Assembly: GCA_951802425.1 (NCBI GenBank)
Contig: OX637796.1
Span: 3,658,001 to 3,722,000, forward strand
DNA length: 64,000 nt
Reading direction: 5' to 3'
DNA from: Clavaria fumosa
Lineage: Eukaryota > Basidiomycota > Agaricomycetes > Agaricales > Clavariaceae
The notes under the pieces are model-generated. The model was not told the origin of the DNA, did not search any database, and saw only the letters and a list, made by a program, of their open reading frames with translations. Positions 21,863 to 33,090 of this stretch are shown here, piece by piece (position 1 is the stretch's first letter; each line of letters starts with the position of its first letter). Both the position numbers and the translations under genes were made by a program.

Positions 21863-24800
21863 CTAAGTATTGAATTTCATCAGCCAACCAAGCCACCACA
21901 CCACCACACCCAGCTGAGCTGCCACAACCGCACACTCAATTAGAAGTACGCAACATTGAATCACAATGCCAACCCAAAAGAACGGCATCACCGTCCACCT
22001 GAGACCGTCGTGCGAAATCCACGTCAGACGGGCGTGTATGATGGACATGATGGCAGCGCGAGCTTGAAGTAGACCGACACCGACACTGATGGTGAAGAAC
22101 AATAGGAGCGCCCCCCAGTGCCGAAGAGACCGTTTTGGAAATTGCTGGATCGGATATCGTCTAGCCTCGCCTGTATATTCGTTACGGTACCAGGGAATGA
22201 CTAGAAAATCCTTCACATCATCTCCGATGGTCGTTCCGTAAGTCCTCCAGAACGGGACAACGGTATCAAGAAGCACTGTCAATGCACTCATGCCGAAATC
22301 CCAGAGCTGTTTATATTGATCTCGGTAATTCTCTTCAAGCGCAATAATATGAGAGAGCTAGCAATAAAGGCTTTAGACAACGGCTTTAATCTGAGTCGAC
22401 GCATGATGCGTACCTCAGGGTAGATGACAGACGTGTGAGCGACGGTACTCTTATACTCGGCTTTCAAGGCGTCAAGCACACCCTTAACCGAGGTCAAGCA
22501 TTCAGTCACCACTTGAGCTTTCGTCGATATGCGCATCGTACAGCTCTCGAGCGCTTCCAACGACTGAACGAGAGCAGGAATCAAATCATTCAGCCCACAT
22601 TGGAGGTCAGGAACGACGCAGCCGCCCTCCAGAGCGATCGATTTGAATGCTCGAAATGTTTCGCGCTGTCGGGCCAAGCGCGAGTGGATATACTCCACGG
22701 CTCTCCAACCAGGGAAGCGCCGAGTAGCGCCAGTCACAGCAGAAGGGTCGTGGCTGATGGCTTCAAGAAGTTCGGGCGGGAGGCTCCGGGGAGGCAATCC
22801 AAGCGTCTTGATGAGATTAGACTGTAGTGAGTCATACTCTTTCAAAGAAAACGCGACACGCTGCAGCATCTGCCGGACGCGTTGATTTTGGGCAATAGCG
22901 TCGTCTAACATCCTAGAGAGAAAGTAGAACGGATTGAGAGTTATCCTGCAACAGGGCGATAGTTATATAGATTTCTTACTGTGCTTTCATCTCGTATTCT
23001 TGGCGTGCTTGCTCTTCGTCAGCATCCATTTGACGCTTGAGCTCTTGATTGGCAAGTAGACGGTCGGGAACAGGCAAAGATACTCGTAAAGTCTTCCGGC
23101 CAAAGGTAGCAGCACCACTACTGGTGATGGGCACGGTGAGACTGATACTCGTAGAGCGCGCGATAGGTTCACCGTCGGAGGGCTGCGCGCTTGCGACGTT
23201 CGTAGTGCTCGCCCTATGTCGTTCGTAGGCGTCCGAGCTGTCGTTGCGCTCCGGCGTCAACCTAGAGAATGGCTTTCGTCGACCTTTCACGGTGTTAGCA
23301 CCAAGCACATCCGAAGTATCGTCGAGCACTGAGTCGCGGGCTGACGAGAACCCGTCGTCGCTGTCTGCCCGAGATGAATGTGGGGGATGAGAGGTATCTT
23401 TAACCTGAACACGACTGCTAGCTGGTGAGTGATAAGGCGATAGTAGCGTCCGATGTAAATACGGGGCTGTGGATCCGCGGAGGCCGCCGTTAGCGTTGGA
23501 GTTGCCAGGTAAAGCTGCCGATCCTGACAAAGAACCCCAAAATCTGTGGACATCCTCGCTCCGCCGCCGTGACATATTCATTGCTACCTGCCGGGCCAGG
23601 AAAGGTTCAAAAGACACCTGTTCATCGTCGAGGGAGACATTAGAATGATGTGGGGATTCGTATTGAGAGCGGATGGGCGAGGAAGACATCCAGAGGCTTG
23701 GCGTGCTGTCTTCTGGGATCGTCTGCATCGTTTCCACTCCTGGTAAAGTCTGCGAACGGAGAAATTCCTCTACTATGAATGCGGATATACGATAAGGTGA
23801 GCGACTTGTCCCTTCTTGTCTATGACTCTCCAGGTGTTTCAACCATGACAGAGGTTCTGTCCTTTCCAGATGCGCCTTTGTGCTTGGCCATAGTGAAGAA
23901 TACCAGCGAAAAACGGAGAGCAGATTGAGTGGATTACTGGGCGGATGGAGGGATCTGTGCAAAATGTCATATCGCCTTTGCAGCTGGCCACTCGTGATCT
24001 CTGCCTTGCGCAATGTTTGCGAGGAAGCCTTCGCCTTTATTCTGGCGATCCTGTCTTTGATAAATTTGTCAAATAGCCATCCTTGGTTGAGAAATAAGTA
24101 TACCAACCAGCGTACAAGCCCCCCTGCTTCTGGATAAGCACACTGTTCAGCGGAATCTTCCCCTTATCTTTCCGCTTGGTCAAGGAGAGCTTCCAGCGTC
24201 TTTCGGACTTGTGGTCACCGGAGAACTGTCCTGTCCAATCCAGGGTGACACCATCATCTGACGATGACGGTACGGGGTGAAGATGCGTTGGGGCAGCAGT
24301 TGAAGGAGCGAAGTCAAGGTCTAGTGAGTTGCCCGCGCGAAGATCATCAGGCAGGCTCCGTGAAGCAGTTGAACCGGGGGACTCGGAAACCCGATCTGGG
24401 AACTCGTTCTGCAAGGCAGGCTCGGTGTTGAGTGCCCTGAGGCGTGCCTCTCGGCGGGCTTTCAAGGCGAGTGCACGTTGCACCTCTTGAAACACCGTAG
24501 TGTCTGTTGAACAAGCGCTTCTCTTTAACAATGAGGTAACATGTCTGTGACGAGGAGCTTGCCTTCTTGAGCTGACATCGGGCATTGTCAAACGAGGATT
24601 TTCAGAGTTAAAAGAGACCTACCTAGGTCATACTCGTCGGACAACACGCTGGTCGTTGCAGTGTCACTGTCAGTGACAACAAAGCCCGAACCTGAGGGAA
24701 CCCCTTCCTCCGAACTGGGCATTTGCATTTTCATTGCGGCCGCGCCTGTCGGCAACGCTCTGGACCAGCCACGCGGTAGAGGCGCGCTATCCGAAGAATA

Positions 24801-24977
24801 GCGGAAAGACCTGCCAGCCTGTACAGTACCCCGGCGGGACGCAGGAGGGTTCCGAGTGGAATTATCGGCCTCAGCAAAGGTTGAGCGACTCGAGTCTCTA
24901 TAGGTGTAGGATACAGGAATACGTGGCCGAGATGGGCCAGGCTGTCCATCGTCTGAGACGAAAGCAGGAGGTGACAT
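21863..24977 (-). CDS. Large uncharacterised protein with C-terminal membrane helices
   Basis: I do not recognise this gene. The likely start is ATG 24977 (MSPPAFVSDDGQPGPSRPR); the frame stays open further upstream but that sequence looks non-coding. The first 300 residues are Ser/Arg-rich and probably disordered. A folded segment follows: GQFSGDHKSERRWKLSLTKR, then LFDKFIKDRIARIKAKASSQ and SVFRWYSSLWPSTKAHLERT. Next come another Ser-rich linker and a helical/coiled region (DEEQARQEYEMKAQ into MLDDAIAQNQRVRQMLQRV), long helices to ALEENYRDQYKQLWDFG, and a membrane end with helices around WGALLLFFTISVGVGLLQA and FFWVGIVIQCCVLLIECAVV. At least four introns are needed. The join at about 24084-24109 implies either a 26 bp intron or a longer one starting further upstream. 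Product about 950 residues. Confidence 0.75.
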
Positions 24978-25303
24978 GACGGATTTGTGCAGCTGAAACT
25001 GTCGCAGCAGCCCCTCGTTTGGTGCGCTAGCAGACAACAGACAGCCAACTTGCGCCACCTGCTCACTAGCACCCTTACGACATGCCTTACGACATGCTAC
25101 AGTCACTAGCTGGGATATCTCAATATCTCGTTCACACTGAACTGCACCATGTGTACTTTCCATATCCTCTATTGATTTGTTATCATGCGGCGAGGTGCGC
25201 CTCCGAGATCGGTTTTGAAAGTCACGCTGACCTTTGTAAATACTATCACAGAACGTCATTAGTGTACCAGAACAATGTTCGCAAACGGTTCACATATTAT
25301 CGG
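24978..25303. promoter_or_regulatory. Divergent upstream region between the membrane protein and the TRIC-like gene
   Basis: 326 bp between two divergent start codons. A direct repeat tacgacatgc appears twice in tandem at about 25077-25097. The open frames entering from both sides look like read-through, not exons, though an extra 5' exon for either gene cannot be excluded. Confidence 0.4.
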
Positions 25304-26288
25304 ATGCCTTGGGGCGCCTACGTTGCTGGGTTCCTGATTATGGTACGTCCCCCTTGTCACTGCGAGAGGAAATTATCATCGATTAGACAGGCGTGGGGCG
25401 GGTCTGTGACAACACATTTTTTGCTGTCTATACCACCGCCACCGCTTTACTCGATACATCCATGGATCAACTACATCAGCGTTCATCTCTTCCTTACGCT
25501 CTGTCTTGAGGGTCTTCCTTCTGTGAGTGTAATCACTTGCTTCTTTTGTTTTCTTTGTTGATTCTGGACATGGAACACAGCTTCTTCAACCCGCAGTAAT
25601 GGACGTCATATTTTCTCTACCAGATGCTATCATCCGCGCCGTCTCGATCGTCGCATCATTGTCCATCCTATCTAACCATAGTTCTATCTCACCTGTACTC
25701 AAAAATTCTGTTCTGACACATATCATCGTTGGGGCTACGACCAGCGGAGGCGGTGGCGTCTGGGCAGGGACACTTGGGTATGGTAGCCCCTTTCGCCCTC
25801 GGTCAGGCTGGGCTTGCATTCTGTTTGAGCTGATATCTTGGTCAGAGTGTGGGATCTTGATTGGCGCCTCTCCACCCCCACCCCGCTCAGAGGCGGGCTC
25901 ATCAACGCTCTGGATCTTTTAGGGGGTGCAATCGCTGGTGCGGATCCCCATCTCAATACTGACCTGTTATTCACAAGGAAGAGGCGAACGCCGCTCTATC
26001 GCCCCATGTAGCCGTGATATATGGAACTCTCACACTCTCGCACCCGGGGTACATGCCTCTCTATGAGTATTTTGCGTATTCTCTTCGCCTCCCAGCTTCT
26101 ACGCTGAAGGAACCATTCCTGACGGAGCCCGAGGTTTGTTCTCCTCTTCAAAGAAATATACTATTATCAATGTTACCTGACAGGCCAAAGCTGCCATAAC
26201 ATTGGTTTTGACGAGCTTGTTTTTATGGAAGGCGGTAGCGACGCACTGGCGAGATTTTGGCGTGTCGCAAGAGAAGAAATCGCAATAG
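25304..26288 (+). CDS. TRIC-like cation channel family membrane protein
   Basis: Six exons join in frame to give 213 residues; introns are 25343-25390, 25523-25580, 25778-25890, 25938-26011 and 26134-26183. The protein is almost entirely hydrophobic: MPWGAYVAGFLIMAWGG, HPWINYISVHLFLTLCLEGL, DVIFSLPDAIIRAVSIVASL, a glycine-rich ATTSGGGGVWAGTLGGG turn, AAVIYGTLTLSHPG and AAITLVLTSLFLWKAVATHW, ending in EKKSQ. The order of helices and the Gly-rich bend after the DAIIRA helix resemble trimeric intracellular cation (TRIC) channels, which carry monovalent counter-ions across ER or other internal membranes. Fungal members are poorly studied. Start at 25304 is the only ATG directly before the first helix. 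Family call moderate; membrane nature certain. Confidence 0.75.
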
Positions 26289-26650
26289 ATGCAACATTGT
26301 TGCAACAAATTTACTTATTTATTAATAAGATCTTGCAATGTGTTTTTACCCCTGGACAAGTTGGTTGAGTGGAAATACCCAATAAAAAACTCAGAATTAT
26401 ACCATTTTACAGGTGAAAATCATCAATCCCAGGTGAAAATCACAAAGTTGTCTGATAGTGATTATGTACATTTTATGACTGAATTCACCTGCTCCCTTTT
26501 ATCCCCATGTCTTGCACTGGAATGGATTTCACCTCCAAATTTCATGGATTTCACATATTTAAAAATTGCATTGGTAATGAATTTAACTTTGCAATCAAGT
26601 GCTTCGACATTGTACCAGTGCTGAAAATCTGATGAATTTTGCCATGGTAT
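26289..26650. repeat. AT-rich island with short direct and inverted repeats
   Basis: Base composition drops sharply to AT-rich compared with both sides. The segment has ccaggtgaaaatca-like units at about 26411 and 26431, and their inverse (ggatttcacct, ggatttcaca) at about 26523-26550. It also has a palindrome with 7-base arms, tgcaaca-t-tgttgca, near 26290. The trimer-flanked word atcaagtgc occurs twice near 26595 and 26650. No protein is encoded. A worn non-autonomous element is one explanation. Confidence 0.45.
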
Positions 26651-26787
26651 CAAGTGCATTTAAGTTGTAATGGGGGCAACAGCGACTGCAACGTTGTGGG
26701 CATGGGCGCGGTGAGGGCGCGCGTGCGCACCCGACCGAAAACGCGCCCATCACCCCCGCGGCGGCGGCGCGCGCCTGCGTCGCGTAT

Positions 26788-27110
26788 TCAAGTGCCTGCG
26801 CCGCGGTGTTGCGGAACAAGGCGGGGTCGATGCCGAGGAACCACGTCGGCGCGCGGGTTAAGGGGGGGGGGACGCAACGGGGTGTCGAACGCGATGCACG
26901 CGACCACCTTGGGCCAGAGGGGGGCGACGCGAGCCGGCGAATCCGAGGAGGGCGTCGGCGGCGAACTGGCTGCCCATGCTGGCTGCGAGGGCTCCATTTT
27001 CACGTCCAAGCCAATGCATGCAACAAATGACAAAAGAATGCAGTCGACAAAAATAGGACGTCTGCCCCATGTATCGGCAAGGGTGTCCCAAACCACAGGA
27101 TTATCGGGGC
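26788..27110 (-). pseudogene. Relic of a major facilitator superfamily transporter
   Basis: One reading frame contains WDTLADTWGRRPIFVDC followed by a hydrophobic LLSFVACIGL. This is the MFS loop 2-3 signature (G/D-x3-D-x-x-G-R-R-P) and the start of helix 3. Matching sequence on both sides is spread over all three frames with stops, a run of nine G at about 26863-26872, and GC-rich expansions. The rest of a 12-helix carrier cannot be assembled. I read it as a broken fragment; a short expressed peptide cannot be excluded. Confidence 0.45.
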
Positions 27111-27748
27111 GGGATGATCATTGACGTGCAGGTCCCTGGAAGACGAGATACACCGTAAGCGTGAATTAATTAGCCCCACAGACTTATGAAAGCTGCAGCG
27201 ACAGCAGGTAACGCGGGAAAGTAGGTCATCGATGCCAACTGGCTGCAAATTATAATAAGGAATCAGCGTCCACATCCAACTCCGGCGTCGGAATGTGCAG
27301 AACTCGCCTCAGTAAACCCGCCATCGAAATAACACTGATAATGAACCATTTCCGGTTTCTTGAAGGTCCCCATCATAGGAAGGAATGCCGACTGGGGTCT
27401 CAAGCGGAGTCCCTTGCTCCGGGTTCACCTTCTTTCTCGCTAGGCAGATTGTCAATGGTGGAAGCCATAAGAGAACCTATCGGCCGCTACTCGAAGGGGA
27501 TCATACTGCTGCTGACACATGCTGAAAATCTAAGGAGCCGCAATCGGGCCGGCCATATCCAAGGATGCCATACCCCAGATTCACGTCGGATTCACTGCTC
27601 AAGGCACACGAAAGGAATATTTAGGGCAGAAGCCGTCCCCGGGATGGATCGTTTGAAATACGGACGACATGTGAAATGACAAAGATCCACAGAATGGGAA
27701 ACCATGACCCTGCGTGGCAGAGCTCGCCCAGTTTGACCAGGACCAGAC
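27111..27748. other. Intergenic stretch between the transporter relic and the NDUFA9/COQ11-type gene
   Basis: No frame here looks coding on either strand. It may include further decayed parts of the transporter towards 27370 and the 3' UTR of the next gene. Confidence 0.4.
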
Positions 27749-28960
27749 CTAAAGGTAGCCGGGAAGAATGTCATGCACGGATGTTAAAGGTTTAGACGAG
27801 TGGAGTTCGACGAAGGTTTTGAAAGGCACATGGGTTGACGGCGGATGAGGATTGACAATATTGTCTAATTTCAGTTGCTCAACCTAGTCTTAAGCAGTCA
27901 AACCTAAGCCAATCAGCGGTAAACATTGACGCTTCACCTGGGGGCGAGTGAGAGTAAATATATTTGGCGGGAATTGCTCCAGCACAACAGCTTGTAATGT
28001 TCCGATCGCAAATGGAAGTGATATGATAGGCCGGGAGCGGTGCGAATATCGCAGAACGAGTTGCATCGCTTGCCGATAAGTGAAGACTTATGGCGACGAA
28101 TAAAAAGAAGGCAAGAACATTCAGAAGGACATTGATATGCTCAAGGAAGCAAGATACAACCTTCTGGGCCACCCGCCTCCAATATTTTCCCTGCGACGGC
28201 CTTTCTAATCGCGGGATCGTCTCTTGAAATGATCTCAACGGCACGACCAAGATCTCCAACGAAAACAGGCTGCACCCGCGATCTACCGCCACCAAAGACA
28301 GGTAGAAAAGGGAGGAATTTGGACAGCCGCGCAAATCTCTGTTAAATCCACTACAGGGCAGATGCGTTCTCAAAGGAAAAGGTAGTAATAACACGCACGC
28401 CGAAAAAACCATCGCCTGGGCCGAACACAATACTCGGACGAATAATGGTAGCATCCGGGCATATTTCGAGTACAGATTTCTCAGCCAAAGCCTTGGTACG
28501 CGCGTATGGTATCTTGCTTTGCTCGTCGGCGCCAATTGCGCTAAAGTGGATTAATTTGGCGCCGGTCATATTACAAGCCTTTGCGACGTTCTCTGCGCCT
28601 CGCCATTGTATCTCTTCAAATTGATGTGTTGTGCCGTACAAGAGCCCGACGAGTGACACGATAATATGCGCATCTCTGAACGCCGAGACAAGCGTGTCTG
28701 GCTTCGTGACATCCGCCGCGACTGGATCCAAAAGCTTCGATGCGCCTTCTACATTCTTCAAAGACTCGTAGACTCTCTGAGGCCTTCGCGAGGAAATTTG
28801 GACGCGTCTCGTGAGAGCCTGAATGGAATGCGCTGCAAGTATTGTTTTCGCTACGCTTGATCCTTGGAACGAAGGCTGCGGGTCAATGCGAGGAACAGAT
28901 TTAGGCCATTGCACAGCTACCTATGAAGCCCGCACCGCAGACTACGATCTTATGGACCAT
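27749..28960 (-). CDS. NDUFA9/COQ11-type atypical short-chain reductase (mitochondrial)
   Basis: NAD(P)-binding Rossmann protein of the complex I 39/40 kDa accessory-subunit type, related to yeast Coq11 of coenzyme Q synthesis. The N-terminus MVHKIVVCGAGFIGSSVAK (joined over an intron whose acceptor is ttccaag) carries GxGFxGS. Other hallmarks are AADVTKPDTL, IIVSLVGLLYGTT, GAKLIHFSAIGAD, the YxxxK-like YARTKALAEK, IIRPSIVFGPGDGFF and VQPVFVGDLGRAVE. The last exon (VEQLKLDNIVNPHPPSTHV to DILPGYL, stop at 27749) is reached only by splicing past an early in-frame stop near 27895. Introns lie near 28364-28420, 28150, 27890 and 28900. There is no clear mitochondrial presequence. Complex I subunit or COQ11-like enzyme cannot be separated from sequence alone. 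Confidence 0.88.
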
Positions 28961-29638
28961 GTTGCAGCGAGGTAAAATGGCCAAGTCTGACTTGGCGCAG
29001 GAAAGGTTCGACCGTAAATGGAAGGATGGGCGCGTGCGCTCCTTCTACGTGTCATTCCACGAAACGCGTCGGTTTTGGCTCATCATTGCGCGCAGCGTCG
29101 CTAGGAGACAGCGCTGAAGCTCGCAGCGCTTCGAAAGCTTCATTGACCCTGCCCTGTGCATTTCAGCAAATCACAGCTTACGCGTTCACATTCCAAATCT
29201 CAGATGAATGTGAAATCGTTGATCCTTACCACTTGCTTGCCACCCTGTACACGAGGTTCGGGAACAGATGGTCCCCGACTTGGCGATGCGCGCTATTCCA
29301 TATGCCAGAACCTTACGGAGGAAAGGTAGCACTGGGGGGAAGATATGCCGAGCCCGCTTTCTCTGCCCGCAATTGGGTCGCTCCGTCGCTCTAACAGCGC
29401 AAGTCAAGACAATCTTTTCCCCCTTGGCGCTTCGGCCCTTCTCTTCCTTGCTTGGGTTTCGTTCGCCGAGGATGTGCGCGCGCTGCATAATACTGTCAGA
29501 GAACTCATTATGATCGAGCCTTCAAATTGCTCCCGGGGACAGCCTACAAGAGACAGCATCTATCAGTACCTCTTCGCCTGGCATCTGCCACATCGCACAT
29601 CACACATACCACATTTCAACCACCAGCTCGACGCTCAT
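28961..29638. other. Intergenic region upstream of the NDUFA9/COQ11-type gene
   Basis: 678 bp with several overlapping short ORFs on both strands, including one from 29345 on the plus strand that opens with MPSPLSLPAIGSLRRSNSAS. It has no recognisable domain and runs into what looks like the leader of the next gene. I do not call a gene here. Confidence 0.4.
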
Positions 29639-30204
29639 GCCTCTGCCCACTACCCCACGCGTACGTTTTGCCCCTGAGCTACAAGTCCCCGCTGCCGACC
29701 GACCTAGAAAGGTGTGTTCTGGAAGTTCCTTATAATGTTTCTCGTTAATCTCTGTCTTTCTCTGTAGGCTGGTGTAATCTATCCGAGGCATGCCCAGTCG
29801 AAGGGCGCTTCCGAATGGCGGTTGTCGTACGACCTCTACTGGGGGAACAGTGGGGTCTCTGACTCGGACGCGTCCTCAATGTCAGAACCGACCCCAACGT
29901 CGTCCTCCATCTCATCCACGTTTATTTCTCTACGCCTCAACTCTTCGGTAAGACACCTGCTCTGGTTGGAGATGCCCGGGCGGGCGTGTTTTGGCACTTT
30001 CTGACGCCGCAATTCGGATCCCCACAGAAATCAGGCTCCAGAAGACTTAGCAACAAATTAGCGAGTGGCCAGGATCATCGGCGGGCCGTACGGTGGATCG
30101 TCGCGCAGCGGCCTACCTTCGCGTCATTAAAACAGGCTCGAGGCAGAGAGAGCTTCCGTGCAGATTGGCACCAACCCGTCAGACTATTGGTGGCGTCGGA
30201 GTGA
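29639..30204 (+). CDS. Possible small hypothetical protein
   Basis: The start MPLPTTPRVRFAPELQVP looks natural. Splicing at agaaag/gtgtgt...ctgtag joins it to AGVIYPRHAQSKGASEWRLS, and a second intron (gtaaga...ccacag) continues in phase 0 to a stop at 30204. The predicted product is about 140 residues, Ser/Arg-rich, with a DSDASSMSEPTPTSSS stretch. I recognise no domain. The support is two in-frame introns with good splice sites; the last exon is the weakest part. It could also be the front of a broken gene. Confidence 0.4.
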
Positions 30205-30325
30205 ATGCATGGCAACGTTAGTTTATTATATACCTTGACCATACTGCTTAGTTCAACCACTTGTATGAAACCTTGTAATACTGCTAGTGTCTATGCTATC
30301 TGCTCATTTGATGCTACTAGCAGAG

Positions 30326-31962
30326 CTAATCGGCATCAACAACCATACCACCTCTGCCTCTCCTCACGCGCTCTTCAAGCGCCATGCCCCCATATACCCT
30401 CTTTGCCTCAGTGCTTAAGAAACCCCCAGCTTCCCCGTTCCTCTCCCGCGCGCTCTTTTCCCGCGCGGCCTCCGCAACCTCTGCCTGTAACATCGCCTGC
30501 AGACGTTTCTGCCGATCTACGCTCAGCTCAGTCGCGTTTGTCGTCATAGCCGCCAGTCGCGCGGCACGTTCCATATCCGCGCCGTTCGCGCCGTTCCCCG
30601 TCCTCGCCGAGGCGGGGGCATGAGAACCGGAGGAGGAAGCTTGAAGTGGACGTGTGCCGGGGGGCGGACTGTGTCGCACTCGCTTAGGATACGACGGAGG
30701 CGACGCAGGACGCCGTGTAGAGGGACTAGGTGTAAGCCGTCTCCGCTTCCTCTCATGAGAAGAGCTCCGCAGGTGCCTGCCGTCCTCTATTGCGTCTGAT
30801 CGATAACCGCGACTGTCGTACTGTCTGTGGTGCCCATCTATACCTCGGCGCGGGGAGGGGCTGCGCCCGCGATGTGGAGGCGGGGAGCTCGAGGGAGTGC
30901 GGCTGCGGTTGGGACTCCTCCCCCGTAGCACCTGGTGTCCGTGTTCGCGTTCTCGGCTGCGCGTCCGCTCCAGGTATCGTGCTGGGAGTGGGGAGAGAGG
31001 GCGTGACCGATGATCATCAGGCCGTCTTCGTTCGTATGATGGAGAGCGTCTAGAGGAGCGCTGGCGGTCGAAAGATGGAGACCGCCTCGAGAGGTGGTGA
31101 CGGTCATAAGGCGGGGAACGTCTTGAATGACTGTAGTCGTGCGGCGAGGAAGCCCTCAAATCGTGGTGTCGGTCGTTCGACGCAGATCGCCCAGTGCGAG
31201 AGTCGTACCCATTTGCCGGGCTCGGAGACCTGGAGGCGTCGCGATGATCGTGCATCCGCTTTTCGTGCTTGTGCTGTCGCTTTTCGTGTTTATCTTTCTT
31301 CCTTGCATGCTTTTCTTCTTTGCCTTCCTTCTTTGATTTCTTTGAAAGCTTGATCCCGTTTCGTTCCTGCAACTCACGCAGACGGAGCGGATTGGACATG
31401 AGCGCCTGGTATGCGGCTTGTTCTTGCTGCTTGATGACAAAGAGGGGGTCCTCGCGGATTTTTGCTGCGATATCGCGGGCAGTGTTGGCATTTTGGACCG
31501 CAATGAAGTTCTTGTGTGAGGCACCAAGCTGTGAAAAGAGTGTTAGACGGATGATGAATGACCTGAATATTCAACAACATACCTTAGCATTCTCGTCCGC
31601 AATCAAAATCTGATCCACCCGCTTCTTTCCCAACAAGTAATCCTCAAGGTCGTTGGAATTTTGGTTGCTCCCCGTCGCAGGCGTGGCGTACATCCATTCT
31701 AACTTCTCTGTTCGCTTCTTTCCGGTTTGCTCTTCCTGCAGTCGCTGGAGCTCCTGTAACTGCCGTTCCTCTTCCAACTCCTTACGCAGCTGCGCCAAAC
31801 GTTTCCTCTCTTCAAGCTGGGAGGCGCGTAAATCAGGAATCCATTTGTCGCAGACGAATATGTATGGCTCACAGCCTCCTGTTCCTTCTCCCACACCCGT
31901 TGCTGATTCTTCAGCAGCACCGGGTGCCAAGATTTTTTCATGTTCAGATCGCCGCCACCCAT
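30326..31962 (-). CDS. CWC25: Pre-mRNA splicing factor CWC25
   Basis: CWC25 joins the activated spliceosome after Prp2 and is needed for the first transesterification step. The start [20 protein letters not shown] is the family's signature N-terminus. It is followed by a coiled coil ([20 protein letters not shown]), the conserved [20 protein letters not shown] and [20 protein letters not shown], then [20 protein letters not shown] and [20 protein letters not shown]. The C-terminal half is Lys-, then Arg/Ser/His-rich with many SRRSPS-like dipeptides, as in RS-domain splicing proteins. Introns 31817-31872 and 31529-31582 give 508 residues; the last exon is one long frame. Divergent from the next gene by 175 bp. 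Confidence 0.95.
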
Positions 31963-32137
31963 TTTGGAAAAACTGACAGGGCTACGAAGTCAAAGAATTT
32001 GTGTGAAAGACTATGGAGATGCAAGTGGTTGAACACAAGAGCCTTTGGTGGCTGTGAGGTTTGGCAACCAGCGAAGGGGTTGGTGATCTGTTATATCACC
32101 ACCACTGCAAACAGTCCCGAACAACGTAAATACCTCA
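31963..32137. promoter_or_regulatory. Shared promoter region of CWC25 and the voltage-sensor-like gene
   Basis: 175 bp between two divergent start codons; no clear TATA box. Both 5' leaders must be short. Confidence 0.45.
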
Positions 32138-33090
32138 ATGGCGGAACATGTAGACGTCTCGAGTAACGAAGATACCCCTCTGACCCGTGGTCCAACGATA
32201 CAGCAGCCAGCGCGTCCAATGTACGTACGGTTTTCACTTCGATGACCTTCGCTAACGAAGCCTTAATTTGAAGGCCTACGACCTCCATGTACGCTCTCAC
32301 TCGGAAGGAAATCGCTAAAGGGATTGCTAACCGCTTCGTACATTCGCGAACATACATATTCTTCTACCTGGGCATGGCGGCGCTCTCAGTCACGACAGTG
32401 GTACTCAGCATGACGGACGGCTGTCCGGGGCTGGCTTTCTACATTCTGGAGATTGTCATCAACACAGCTATGATACTTGAAGTCAGCATCCGGTTTGTGG
32501 CTCTAGGGAGGGTGAGTATTGCATGGCTGTCTCTTTTGCTTTGCTTCTGACTCTTTTGGATGGCCTTCAGCAATTCTGGAAATCATCATACAACATCTTC
32601 GACCTCATTCTGACATTCTTCTGCGTATTGACGCTACTGGTCATCGTATTCGCCGGGTGCGGAAGGAGGAGCAAGGAGGAGGAGGTCCTTGATACATTGC
32701 TTCTCGTCGCGAGAAATGTGCTTCAGTTTGGCCGGTTAGCAGCCGTCATGCGGCAGTGAGTAGCCTTTATCACGGCCTCATACTTGTTCATTCATTTCTG
32801 CGCTGGTCCGCAGATCCGGGCAATCTATATTTTCGCAACCGAAGCCGATAGATATAACAACCGCGCGCAGGGCAGGCTTTGATATGGACTTTGATGACGA
32901 GGACGACGAGGATAGACGGGCGATTGACGCTGAGCTTGGCCAGCCGCTCATCGGCGCTCGCGACACACCACATGTGCTATTCGATGCTGGGTCGGAGCAA
33001 AGACCGCCATTCGAGACTACGCCTATGCCACACGCTGTTCACGCAGCACAGACTCGCGACCAAGAGGATGTATGGGCAGAGCTTGGATAG
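32138..33090 (+). CDS. Stand-alone voltage-sensor-like (ion transport domain) membrane protein
   Basis: Four exons (introns 32221-32273, 32512-32570 and 32756-32813) give 260 residues. Residues about 55-175 hold four hydrophobic segments: FFYLGMAALSVTTVVLS, AFYILEIVINTAMILEVSIR, DLILTFFCVLTLLVIVF and LLLVARNVLQFGRLAAVMRQ. The DxR-type acidic and basic placement (E in ILEVSIRF, D in NIFDLIL) and the basic fourth helix resemble the S1-S4 module of voltage-gated channels. There is no pore helix pair after S4. Instead there is a short cytosolic tail with an acidic DFDDEDDEDRR run. The S4-like helix has Arg spaced 6-7 residues apart, not every third, so voltage sensing is uncertain. A function in ion sensing or transport is inference. 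Confidence 0.82.
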
